A DNA stretch of 64,000 bases from Bugula neritina. Its lineage: Eukaryota; Bryozoa; Gymnolaemata; Cheilostomatida; Bugulidae. The notes beneath the pieces are model-generated. The model ran no database searches. It was given only the letters and a program-made list of their open reading frames with translations, and had not been told where the DNA came from. Positions within the stretch are counted from its first letter, which is position 1, and each line of letters begins with the position of its first letter. The translations under genes and the position numbers were made by a program. The stretch is from the NCBI GenBank assembly GCA_964035545.1, contig OZ037767.1, forward strand, positions 24,695,128 to 24,759,127, written 5' to 3'. Of the stretch, positions 14,101 through 26,600 are shown piece by piece.

Positions 14101-17100
14101 CATATTTGTTGTAAAATTTTTATACAAAACTTTATATGGTAGTTACATAGTACTCAATTATATATTATATTAGATTTGTAAAATATCAAATTATAATCAT
14201 GATGCATATAAAAGTAAACCCAAATAGGCAATAAAAGGATGTAAATCAAGCGCAAAGAAAGATAACTCCTAGTTGATTATAATTTACATTTAAAAAGTGA
14301 ATCATCAATTAATTGACATTCAACATGATTTAAAAGTCTTCAAGCACAGAGCAATATCAAAAAGCTAAAAAGGTCTCGAGTCTAACAAATTTGGTGTGTT
14401 TTATGAACAGAATACCAAAAGGTAAAGGTATGAATAATAAAGTATATAATATATTGCATAACATTCAACTGAGCTTTTACATGTCCTAAAAATTAATTTT
14501 TCGATGTGCACATTTTAATACTAAAAAGTTTTTAACTTTCAATGTGAAAAAAGTTTTAGGTGACAAGTAAACTTTAAAACATGAATTAAATATTTTTAAA
14601 GAAATTCATTTTACCTTAGGTCTAAAGATTCTAAAATCTGAGCAAGGCCAATTTCTTCAGGTACAACAGTAATATAGTTATTTGATAAATTAAGGTGCTT
14701 CAAAGATCCTACCCTTCCTAAACTAGCTGGTATTTCTCTTAGTTGATTGTGTGACAAGTTTAAAGTACGCAGGCTTGACATTGGTCTATAAAACACATAA
14801 CAGAACATAGAGAAGACAAGTCCAATGATAAGAAAATTTCCCAAAGTGATGAAAGCATTTAATTGGTAATTCCAAATAAAAAAACGATGACAATTATTAC
14901 TGTTTCGAATAGAACAAGTTATTTTTCTAACGTTGCATAACATTGGTTACCTCATGTCAAAAGGTAAAGAGGTGATCTCATTATGAGATGCATTAAACTC
15001 CATACACCCTGGTAATCTCTCAACACCTTTAATATCAGATATGGAGTTGAATGAAACATCCAACTTCCTCAGACGTGAAAGTCTAAAAAGAAAAGTATTC
15101 TACACTGTAGGACTATCAATTTCTGTTGCAATTTCTGTAGACTATAAGTCAATGTTTGTGGTAGTGGTTACTATTATTGACTAACTTATGTAAGTTCTTT
15201 GGAAGAGAAGTGAGAGAGTTATTGTTAATGTAGAACTCTGTGAGACATTGCAATCTTTGTATGTTTTCTGGTAAGTCTATTAGTTCATTATGAGATAAAT
15301 CCAACACCTAATAACAAAAGAGAAAGTTTAAACTTATATTCAAAACAGTATCTCATATAAGATTCAAAATAACACAAATTAAAATATTTATGTAATGAAC
15401 ATCAGCCAATATTAATAAACACAAAAAATTTCAAAAGCATTCAAAACCAAGGCATGGTTCAATATCTCAACAACATTTTAGCATTTAGCAATAGGGGAGT
15501 GCATGTGGGAAAGTATTGTAGGGATTTGACAGAAAAGAGTTATAAAAGCCATACAATGAGCCCAACAAGCTTGAGAAGAGTATCATCCACGTCTAGTACC
15601 AGGTTGTGTGAGATGTTTAAATATGTTATATAGTGAGGAAAGAAACTAGCATCTGATTGGCTATTCTCATCTTTCGATTCGACAGACAATGTGTTCAACT
15701 AAAATTAGTGTTGAAAATTGATTCTTTAAACAAGACATTAAAAAGCTCACAAATAGCACTGATTCAGTGAGTATTACAAACTGTATATTAATTGTTTTGC
15801 AAAATATATGTAGAAAAATATATTGAAGGTGCTAAGGGAGTTGTCTTCTTTGACTAATTTACCAAAATTGAGTCAAGGAAAGTTTTCCAGCATATGATGA
15901 ACTTTATGCATGAGCACTCTAATGAAGTTCAGATTTAAGATATTCTCTCTTTTATGTCATGATTATTTTGTTAATGATTAAATAATAAAGCAATGTAGCA
16001 ATAAAGTATGATTTTTTCTAAAACACTTCCATGAGATTTGTATAGTAAAGGTTGAAAAGGCCATCAATTTGAGTGCTTGCAACCTGGTCTATCAGCCATC
16101 AGATTTGTAGTGAATTATATTGCTGGTGGAGTCACCTTGTTGAAGCTGAGGTCAAGGTGTGCCAGACAGTTGAGTCTGTTAAACCCCTGAGGTAAAGACT
16201 GTATCTGGCAGTGAGAGACGTCCAGATATGTGAGATGTAGCTCTCCCTTAGGAGGCAGCTTTGGCAGAGCCTCCAAGTTGTTGTAACTAAAACAATGATG
16301 TAAAATTTAAAGAATATTTGTGTAATTTCAACAACACAAAGACTTTATTGGTCTAAAATGTTAAAGCTATTTATAACCTATCTGTGCTTTACGAACCTTG
16401 CATTGAGAAAGCCGATGGGCTTTTTATAAACAGTCTTTGGTAGATGTTTGATCATGTTGTGAGAAATGTTGAGACTAAACAGAGCATTGGAAGAGAAAAT
16501 CTTGGCCGGAATCTTCTTGAACTTATTGTGGTCTGCTATTACTGTTTCCAATGTTTTGGTCTTGTGTACAGCTGCAATACAGGTATGCAGTATATTTAAC
16601 AAAACTTGACAATCATTGTTGATTTTCTGTATTTATATTACATGTTGTCCTAAAGACTTTAGAATTGAAGGAAAATCAAATAGAAGAGTTTAAAAAAAAT
16701 CAGCTACAATATTTAACCTATACTGTTCTTTACTAGCTAATGTTAAGTAGCCACATAGTCTAATTGGGTTAGAACAATAACATTATCATTGAAAGCCAAT
16801 ACCCTACATAAATGTGCAGATGTGTTTAGTTACAAAATTTAACTAACTGTAAAAATTCACTTGAAGAGTATATAAAAAAATGTAATTGGCAGCAGATAGT
16901 ATTATGATAAAATGAAAAGAGCTTTGAAATACATGGTTCATATGAGTTGAAGAGAACTGATAATAAATATATAAATTTATTTGAGGAAACACCAGTGGAA
17001 AGACAAACCAGCAGCCAGCTAGAAACAGCAAATCTAATACTTAGAAAAATTGCTACCAAAACTTTTGTCATTACATAGTATGCATATACTTGTAAGATAG

Positions 17101-17996
17101 GACTAACCAGGTTTAGAAGCTGTTTATGAATGAGCATAGTCAACAAGCAAGCCTAGCTGCACAAATTAGTCCTGCTGTCCACTTGCATGACTCACCTGGA
17201 AATTTAGTGATGCTGTTTCCTCCAAAATCTAAATGTGTCAACTTTTCAAGATCCGCAAACTTTGGAGGAAATTTTTTCAGTAGGTTGTCATGTACGACAA
17301 GTTTGGTGAGATTCTCACAAAGGTCAATGTACGGTTGCATTTTCTTGACGTGCCCATTTGTTACGATGAGCTCAGCGAGGAATTTGACTAACTCCTCATT
17401 CTTGTATACATGTTCTGGAATAATCTGTATATAATATGATTACAATAAACCCTTTAGCATTATGTCAAATACCCAAGTAAATTTTGTGATTGTAACTGCT
17501 TGGGCTGTATAAAACAAACTTGAAAATAAAACTGCTTTAAAAAAATTGTGTAATTAAATGAAAAATACTTTAATTTCACATGTATGCTTACTTGGACATG
17601 TATATAAAATAATGATAATAAAATTTGCTGTTCATGTGTGCCAACGTAAAATGTTTCAATATCTATATTTTTACATGCACATGACTATGCTTACTCTTGC
17701 ATGTGATTAATGATACTAGTTTTACCAATTAGTTCAGTATTATATTCATATTTATATCATTACATAATAATTTACTAGTTGTTTCAAGTTTACCAATAAA
17801 ATAAAAATTCTGCCCTCAACAGGAAAAATAATGCAGTTACCTTCAAGTTGTTGGAAGAAAACCAAAGCCGAATAGCCTGCGTCTGTTCACTTATTACCTC
17901 CATGTGACGAGAGACAAAAAGAGGAAGTGCTGAGATCTTACTTCTTTCTCCCAGTTCAGGTGGAGGGTCATCTTTCTTCTTCTTCTTGGGTGCCAT
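8154..17996 (-). CDS. leucine-rich-repeat protein, about 838 residues
   Basis: Fifteen coding exons: 17841-17996, 17196-17424, 16397-16571, 16136-16286, 15555-15698, 15186-15307, 14951-15082, 14615-14785, 13947-14082, 13142-13321, 12234-12455, 10998-11178, 10346-10540, 9175-9318, 8154-8332. All junction phases agree; the sum is 2,517 nt. The start (MAPKKKKKDDPP) is the first ATG of the first exon. Between residues of about 70 and 770 there are many 22-24 residue repeats of LxxLxLxxNxL type, such as SLRTLNLSHNQLREIPASLG. No signal peptide or membrane segment is seen, so it is probably intracellular. The last exon encodes a non-LRR tail with a YDFQRREKRDPRREYNENEA segment and a Lys-rich end. 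It resembles the broad LRRC40/LRRD1/SHOC2 group, but I cannot place it; no death domain is visible. LRR proteins of this kind are binding scaffolds. Confidence 0.85.
11466..12227. repeat. 22-bp minisatellite in LRR gene intron
   Basis: Over thirty tandem copies of a 22-bp unit containing gatacagtgtcaagtacta. A longer variant block with caggtgctactctactag occurs twice, near 11960 and 12100, so part of the array has duplicated as a higher-order unit. The right end lies only a few bases from the splice donor of LRR exon 12234-12455, so the array starts almost at once inside the intron. Confidence 0.9.
13076..13321 (-). other. alternative terminal exon of the LRR gene
   Basis: Exon 13142-13321 normally ends at a GAG|gtgaat donor. 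Without splicing, the frame stays open for 21 more codons to a TAG at 13076-13078 and would give a 553-residue protein lacking the last LRRs and the basic tail. The long form is preferred because the downstream exons join in phase and have no start of their own. The short form is an intron-retention possibility only. Confidence 0.35.
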
Positions 17997-18860
17997 GTTT
18001 CTCAGTTACACAAAAGTTTGCCTATTCAAGTGTGAGCAAAGATTTGTACACAACTAACATGGGTTCTCCTATTGAAAAATATAGACACCTCCTTTTTGTG
18101 CACTAACGGTAAACTAGAAATGAGAAAACTATAAAATAATAACAGAGCAAAGCTAGTAAAATGGTAAATCAATCACCTGGTTCTAACAACACTGATAAAC
18201 GATAATATTTTATTACAACAATGACCAGCTGAGAAACATTGAACTGTTGCTTTACTATCAACAAACAGAATTGAGTAATCAGTGGAATTTATACATTTAT
18301 TGTCATTCCATGTTTTCATTAACTGCATATGCATACAAATAACAGAATAGAAATACTAAGTAGCACTAACAATTTAAAAATAGCCCAACAAAACAGATTC
18401 TATTAAATGTTTAGGACGGATGGAAAATGGAAGTGTTGGTAAAGTGACACTAAAAACAGACTAACGCAAATAAAAATAAATAGAGCTAAATACACAAAAC
18501 ACAAACCTGATTTTACAATTTTTAGAATCACTTTCAAAATAAAAACACTTAAAATTCTCAACTAAAAACTTCATTAGCTTATTAAATGCCACCAAAAATA
18601 GATACACACTGAGTTTAACTTGAAAAGCTATGATGACTGGCAACAACCTAAAACTAGTTGAACAAAGAATTTTATTTAATATGTTGTACTAAATAGAATT
18701 GTAACTCATATGTAATACAAGCAGCTAGAAGTCGCAAATAGCCCGTGTAGCATTTTCAACGTGAGCTTTATATGGTGGTAGGAAGACCAGACCGCCCGAT
18801 TGAGTAGTAAAGTAAATGGAATACTTTTTACACATGCACAAGCAACTAGCTATCCATAGT
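17997..18860. other. gap between CEP290 3' end and LRR gene start
   Basis: This AT-rich stretch of about 860 bases must hold the 3' untranslated region of CEP290 and the promoter of the LRR gene, both minus strand. An AATAAA (minus) at 18671-18676, 185 bases past the CEP290 stop, is a fair polyadenylation signal. No TATA box or coding exon is convincing. Confidence 0.45.
18671..18676 (-). promoter_or_regulatory. candidate CEP290 polyadenylation signal
   Basis: AATAAA on the minus strand, 185 bases beyond the CEP290 stop codon at 18861-18863. Placement fits a short 3' untranslated region before the LRR gene promoter. Confidence 0.4.
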
Positions 18861-21800
18861 TCATAGAGACACCCCAAACTGTTTGCATAGTTCATTCAAC
18901 TTCTCCTCCAGCTGTGCATTCCTTATCTCAGACTCTTGATAGTTGTATTTCAAATCTTCAATTTCCTCAAAAAATTCTGGACCAAAATTTGCCAATTCTC
19001 GCTTTAACTAAAATGTAAATAATTGATTAAGTACAAACCAATTGCTTTTTATGTAGTGATAAGAAAGTGTCAATTCATTTGATGAACAATTAATCTCACA
19101 ACCTTCAGACTACAGCTGCATGACAAAATATGGAAGAGCTGAAAGTGGCATGTATAAATAATGGAAATAGCAGCTCTTATAATGCAAGTTGGAATTAAAT
19201 AAGTGAGCAACACTTTAGTGGTTTATATCTTAATAGTTGAGATTCAGATTACTACAGTAAATTTAGATTCTTAAATTAAATTGAGTTGTAAAAGGCACGA
19301 CACATCAAGTTAAAATTTTTGCAAATGCTGCAAGTAACTAAAATGTATTTCTGCCACCTATTGAAGTTATTCAGTACAATTAAAACTAACATCTCTAAAT
19401 GCATAATTACCTTCTCGTTCTCCATTTTGAATTTATCTCTTTCCTGTTGCGTAGCATACAGCATGGTGCTAGTAACAGCTTGATCCTTAAGAGCTGAGTC
19501 ATACTTTCTTGCTTTCTCTACCATCTGATCATCCTGAAATACATTCCAATCGACATGTATGTAGGAAATATAACTCCAAACAACCTTGGCAACACACGAC
19601 ACATAATTTGAAAAAAAATGGTTTATTATATCTGAAGAAAAACCTCATGGAATTAGTGAAAAAAATAGGGAAAAGAAAATATAAAGTTAAGCCAATGTGA
19701 TTCTGTTTAAAATCTCATTGATCAATTTTCAAGCTCAGTTGATTGAGTAGCTTATCAAAGTGATTGAGCTGAACTTACATATTCATTTACAGCTGAATGA
19801 CCTTTGAACTTTCTTAGTTCATTGAGTATTTCAGACTTTTCCTCTTCAAGTCGCTGGTTTGTAAGCTTAGCTTGCTGCAGCTGCACCATCACCTACAGAA
19901 CAAAGCAATCATACCGTATTCCAATGTGTGTAATGTATAATAAGATATAACAAGTTTGGCTTTTAGTAAATCACATGTATTTCAATTCTGCAGAGCTATA
20001 ATTCGAATAAGACAACAATATAGTAAAAAGTTTTGATGCACTGATTTGCAGAATATAATTTTATTGTGATATAGAAAGCAAATGCACATGTCAGGTTTAA
20101 CAAAATAATTCATACTATGACAAGAATACCATTAATTTCCTATTAATTTCACATAAATTCTCCCACAGTACACACAACAGTACAGTACCACAGTACACAC
20201 AACAGTACAGTACCACAGTACAGTACCACAGTACAGTACCACAGTACAGTACCACAGTACAGTACCACAGTACAGTACCACAGTACAGTACCACAGTACA
20301 GTACCACAGTACAGTACCACAGTACAGTACCACAGTACACACAACAGTACAGTACCACAGTACAGTACCACAGTACACACAACAGTACAGTACCACAGTA
20401 CAGTACCACAGTACACACCACAGTACAGTACCACAGTACAGTACCACAGTACACACAACAGTACAGTACCACAGTACAGTACCACAGTACACACAACAGT
20501 ACAGTACCACAGTACACACCACAGTACACACAACAGTACAGTACCACAGTACCACAGTACACACAACAGTACAGTACCACAGTACAGTACCACAGTACAC
20601 ACCACAGTACACACCACAGTACAGTACCACAGTACAGTACCACAGTACAGTACCACAGTGCAGTACCACATTGTATGGAACAGACCTCAGAGTCAGTGAG
20701 CTGGGAGCCAGGAGGGAATCTTTCCAGTATAGATATCTTTCTCTCCAACTCTTCTCTCTCATTCAGGAACTCTTTCTCCCTCGTAGCCGAATCTCGTAAC
20801 AGAATCTTCATGTCGGCCAGTGCTTTGTTCTGTGAAGAAGACAAAGTCTAAATTTAAACTGAAAAACTGAAGCCATAGCGTCTCATAATAATTCTTAAAT
20901 CAACTCTAGTGTGAGAGGTGAGGCTATGTCTAAAACAGCTACTGCTAAGACTTTAAAGGTCACTTGTATATATGAAGTTCAGTTTTGCCATATAAACAGC
21001 CCAGATTTGAGTGTGTACAATATGAAACATGAATCAACACAGTTAAATGCACTACCTGCAGGACATAGAAATTGTATTTCTGCAAAATTAAATGCATGGT
21101 ATAAACCATAAACAAATACTCAATTTACACACAAGTATATGTAAATAAATAGTATTAACAGCTTTCTAAATTATTTTATTTTGAACAATTCAACCATGCA
21201 TGAATTCAACTTTTTAAAGATAATTAGTAGACACTTTGAAACAGATAAGAAGCTAAAACCACACATAAGGACAGAATGTTAACAACTTCAGTTAGTATAA
21301 AAACTCTCCTTTTGTTAAACTATTAAATTGACATATTTTCACATCAACAGTTGTGGCAGCAAGACTTAAATGCTTGCTGTTTAACCTCAAGTGCTGCTTT
21401 CACTAACCTTTGTGTCCAGCTCAACAGCCATACGATTAGCTTTCTCTTCAGACACACGGCTCACCACGTTAGCCTTCCAACTTTTCTGATCCGCTGGTCC
21501 GTGAGAACCTCTGCTAGCCTCAGCTGCCTCTAGCTGACTCTTCAACTCTTCAATAGCTTTCGCTCGCTGCTCGGAGGTTAGTCTGGCACTGTTCAACGCC
21601 ACCTTCAACTTCTCACTAGCTTCTTGTTCCTAAAAGCAGACCAAACACATCTCTATGTCTGATATTAAATTGAGTCAAGTTTCACATGCTGTAAGTTTTC
21701 TTTTCTTACAAGTCATGGTTTTAGAAGCTCTATAGTATTTTGGTTCGATGAATATTTTTTTACTGAAAATAGCATAACAGAAATTTTATTATTTACTCTA

Positions 21801-23465
21801 GTCAGATGTCTTGAAAAGTCTTATCACTTTTTGATGCTAATAAATAACTATCAGATGCAATGTGTATTCTATCAGCACATGTACTAAAGACTACAGCCTG
21901 TTTTATGCTCAGAATTCGTTCAGCTAGAACACTTCAAGTGCTGTGTACCTTCTTCAAGTCTTTTCGAAGCTTTTCAAAGTCACTAGTAAGACGTTTAGTG
22001 CCTTTATCTTTCATCTCATATCTTTCTGTTAAAGTAGCGCCCATTTTTGATCTACAAATCATTCAATTGGTAAAAAATAAACTTGGCATTTTCATCGACT
22101 AGATACAATAGAAATTAATATAAAAATAGAACTACTATAATTTCCTCGGAAAAATCTTGCTGTGAAATCTGGCGAGTAGAACTTAGATTAATAGAGAGCC
22201 GTTCTACTTTATACTGGCTCATAGAACAAGACAAGACAAGAGAAAACTATTTGTAGGTTATAAAAAGAAAATTTCTATTAAAATAGCAAAAAATACAAAT
22301 AATCGATCAAAATTTGAAGGCTATTTCAAAATCACAAGCTCTAAGGCTATTCATTGAAACAAAAGTTATACAATAATCATGCTTTCATTAGCAAGAAAAG
22401 ATAAGAGCACAGAGGACTGTTAAACCACATGGTTGTACACTAATGCAAAAAAGATTATTCCACTGTTGTTGTAAAAAATAAAAATGGCAGGAAAACTCAC
22501 AGATGACAGAATAAAATCCTCTAGCTGAACTACCAGCGAAGGCGCATCAGATTAACACGTATTATCAGTAGGAACATGTGGCATACTTAACTTATCAGCT
22601 TCAAACAACATAATATAATATACAGACTGGCTATACTAGCTTATATTTAGCAGCTCACCTTTTTCTAAATAAACCAAATATAAAATATGAGCACATGAAA
22701 AGCATTGCAGTAACATAAAACCTCTTGCAAATTGAACAAGACTTCACATGCACATACTTCGGCAAAATAAAGGATATCTGCAGAGCGTAATCTGCAACTC
22801 TATAAAACATCTACACGGTGTTAATCTGCATCAGATTGTAAATCGGCTTGTCCAAGAGAAGATAATCCTTAAATTACCTGAGCTCCTCCAATTGCCCTCT
22901 CAGACTGCTGTTTTCCCTTTCCAGATTCACCAGCTTTTCATTGCTCACTACTCCAGGCGCCAGCTTGAGCTTCTCAATTTCCCCTTGCTTTTTCTCAATG
23001 ACCTTTTTCAGTAGAGAAATTGTCTTCTCTAACTCCTTGGTACTTCTACCACTCTCTCCTATCTGTGACAGCCATAACACACCATAGGTAAAACATATAT
23101 AAAAAGTCCATGAATTTCATTATGACAATAGCTAACACACAATAAATATGTATATGTATTGTGTTTGTAAATAGAACAAGACCACAGCAATCATTACTAA
23201 ATATAATACGCTATCTCTGTAACTGGGCAGCAATTAATGGCACAATAGCTTTATTGCTAATGTAGGACAACGCTAATGATACCAATTCCTTAACAGATAG
23301 ACAGAGAAACAGACAGACAGATGGACAGAGATATGGACCAACAGACAGACTGACACACAGACAGACAGATGGACAGAGATATGGACCAACAGACAGACAA
23401 ACAGACTGACACACAGACAGACACACGGGCAGAGATATGGATCAAAAGACAGGCAGACAGATACG

Positions 23466-23499
<34 letters not shown>

Positions 23500-23574
23500 C
23501 ACCGACAGAGATATGGACCAACAGATAGGCAGACAGATACGCAGACACACGGACAGACAGACAGACTGACACGC

Positions 23575-23610
<36 letters not shown>

Positions 23611-23617
23611 TGACACG

Positions 23618-23648
<31 letters not shown>

Positions 23649-26600
23649 CATCACACTCACCCTTCTGATCATAGAGGCCCCAGAGTTGGCAGAAGACACC
23701 CAGGAGCCAATAGACCTGACTGAGCCAGCATTGTCATTATCTCTATCAGCTTTCATTGCTTCTATATACATCTTCTGGCTCTGTATCTTTTCCTGTGTGG
23801 AGACTAAACTGTGTAAACTGTACATAGCAACCAACCCGCAGTTGCTACGGCAACAGACTGTACATAGCAACCAACATGCAGTTGCTACGGTAACAGACTG
23901 TACATAGCAACCAACACGCAGTTGCTACGGTAACAACTGCTTTATCAATACAAAGTATGGTTACTAAACCTTTATAGCAATAGACTTCATTGCTGTGTGG
24001 AAGAACTTGAAGACTAAAAATACCAAAAGCAACAAACTTCTAGGTAAAACAGGTTCTGCATAAAAAGCCCAAATACATAAAGTCCCTCTGTAATGGAAGT
24101 GTTTGTCTCAATGAAAGTAAATCATCTGATGATCTTACCTTTAAACGGGGCACTTCCTGTTGCAATTGGGTCACCTCGAACCTAAGAGACAAGTTTTCTT
24201 CAGATAGTTTGAGGACATCAGCTTGTAGCTTCTGTTCCCTAGCAACCAGATCTGGATACTGGTCATTATTCATTATCTAAAGTTAGTGTATAAAACAACA
24301 ATATAGTATACAATATTGTGATGTAGTAGACAATATATTTATATAGTACACCGTGCCCCCTCTAGCAACATCAAGGAGCATATCTCAGGTATATATATAT
24401 ATTACAGGTATATTACAAGCTAGGATCAAATGAGATATAAGACAACTTTTGAACATTAGTATCTAAACCTGTTACTAAAACTGTGTGATTGTCACAGTTC
24501 TATTATGTTTCTGACCAAGAGTCATCAAACCCAATATAAACTAATGAATAAAACCACATCAGGTTATCAAAAAGCCATAAAAAATAAGTTAATTCCAACT
24601 ATACCCTTTTTAATCTTTCAAATAAATTCTCCATAATAGAAAAGCAATAGCCTAGTTTGAAGTATGAAAATGTCAACAGCTATGCTTAAAATAAACAAAC
24701 ACGATTGAGTTGGTGTTTGTGGTGATACTTAAAGAGTTGCTAAGCAGAGTTATTTATCCTGAATTAAATTGAAAGTGCATAACAAAACATATAAGTTAAG
24801 GCTTTAAAGTCATACATATAGAAAAGAAGAATTAAAACTAATAAAGTATTATGCCATTATAATAGACGCAAGGTAGAGCAAAGGGGAGGGGAGGGGGTTC
24901 ATTATTTATAGGATAAGAAATATGAGTAAGTCTGGAAAGTTAGCCACACTGAAGATGGCCGACCATTTAGTAAGTACAAGCTGCACATAAACAACATTAT
25001 TTTGGGCAACTCAGTTTACCTATAAAAAACAATTTAAGAGCTTCATATGTTGAGCTAAGATAATATTGACACTAATTTTTCCACCCTCACATGGTTATCT
25101 TCAGTGTCTCTCTACTAACCTCTCATGACTTCTATTAACCTCTCATGACCTCTACTAACCTCTCTCATAACCTTTACTAACCTATCATGACTTCTACTAA
25201 CCCCTCCCATGACCTTTACTAACCTCTCACGACCTCTACTAACACCTCATAACCTTTGCTGACCTCTCTCATAACCTCTACTGACCTATCATGACCTCTA
25301 CTAACCTGCTGACTGTCCTTAGCCTTCTTCTGCTGCACAAAAGCTTCCAGCTCTGCCAGTTTATCTGTGAGCTGTCTGTTTCTCATCTGAACTTCTTCAT
25401 ACGCCACGTCTCTGGTCATGAGCAGCTGCTGTCTTAAGTCACTTATCTATAATATATCAGTAATTTACATCTATATATTAGTAATATACATGTATATACT
25501 AGTAATATACACCTATATACCAGTAATATACACCTGTATACCAGTAATATACATCTATATACCAGTAATATACACCTATATACCAGTAATATACACCTAT
25601 ATACTAGTAATATACACCTATATATTAGTAATATACATGTATATACTAGTAATATACACCTATATACCAGTAATATACACCTATATATTAGTAATATACA
25701 TGTATATACCAGTAGTATACACCTATATACCAGTAATATACATCTGTATACCAGTAATGTACACCTATATACCAGTAATATACATCTATATATTGGGATG
25801 TGCAGTTTACACCAAGAAGTATGTTGCTACACAGCACGGAATCTATAAATGACGCATAGTTTATTTAGAGACACCCAAGGAACTAGTCTATGATAGATAC
25901 CTCATTATGAAGCTGTTCATTTTGATTTCTAAGCTCTTGTTCCGTCAGACTGGATGACTTGCCTACACCAATAGGGGGAGCATTCTTATAAGTCTTTTTC
26001 TCCAGTACTTCCTTTGCTTTATTAGCTCTGCATATATAAAAACTAGAGAAATATAACTTAGGCTAACACATGCAGATTCACAGTCTAACATTTACTAACT
26101 GATCGCTTTTCTATAACAGATCTTCCAACTAGAAGACTACTTTATAACCGAACGCACACAGCCCACTTTGTTACAGACCTGTCAAGTGCACTTTTTAGAA
26201 GCTCATTATTAGCTTTCAACTTCTCACACTCCACCTCTGATGCCGTCAGCTTTGACTTGCACTTCTCCAGTTGTTTCTGCAACTTCTTTGACTCCTCCCA
26301 CCTTTCAACAGCACCCAGCTAAAACAATACTCCATATTATTCATGATGCAATAAGGGGGGTTAATGAAGAACAAACTATCCACCACTTTATACATATTGT
26401 ATACAGAAAATATGTAAGTGTGCGTATATGTATAATATACAGGTGCATGTATATAAATATAACATAGAGGTGTAGGTGTAAATATACAATATGCATGCGT
26501 ATATGTACAACATACAGATGTATATATACAACATACAATACACAGGTGTATATATACAATATGTAAGTGTATGTGTATATTTTTACCTGCTTAGGAGCCG

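Noticed and set aside
13076-17996. A separate 553-residue LRR gene ending at 13076, with a second LRR gene at 8154-12455
   Set aside because: The downstream LRR exons have no start of their own and join exon 13142-13321 in phase through a good donor; one gene is simpler.
20115-20844. Three overlapping long minus-strand reading frames rich in Cys, Tyr, Val and Leu
   Set aside because: They are translations of the 10-bp intronic minisatellite. Only the first residues of one overlap true CEP290 exon 46.
23211-23870. Cys/Val/Ser/Leu-rich minus-strand frames and a Gln/Thr/Asp-rich plus-strand frame
   Set aside because: By-products of the GACA microsatellite; no start, conservation or splice support.
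25418-25852. 144-codon plus-strand frame of repeated VIYTYIP
   Set aside because: Translation of the tandem repeat at the CEP290 exon 40 acceptor.
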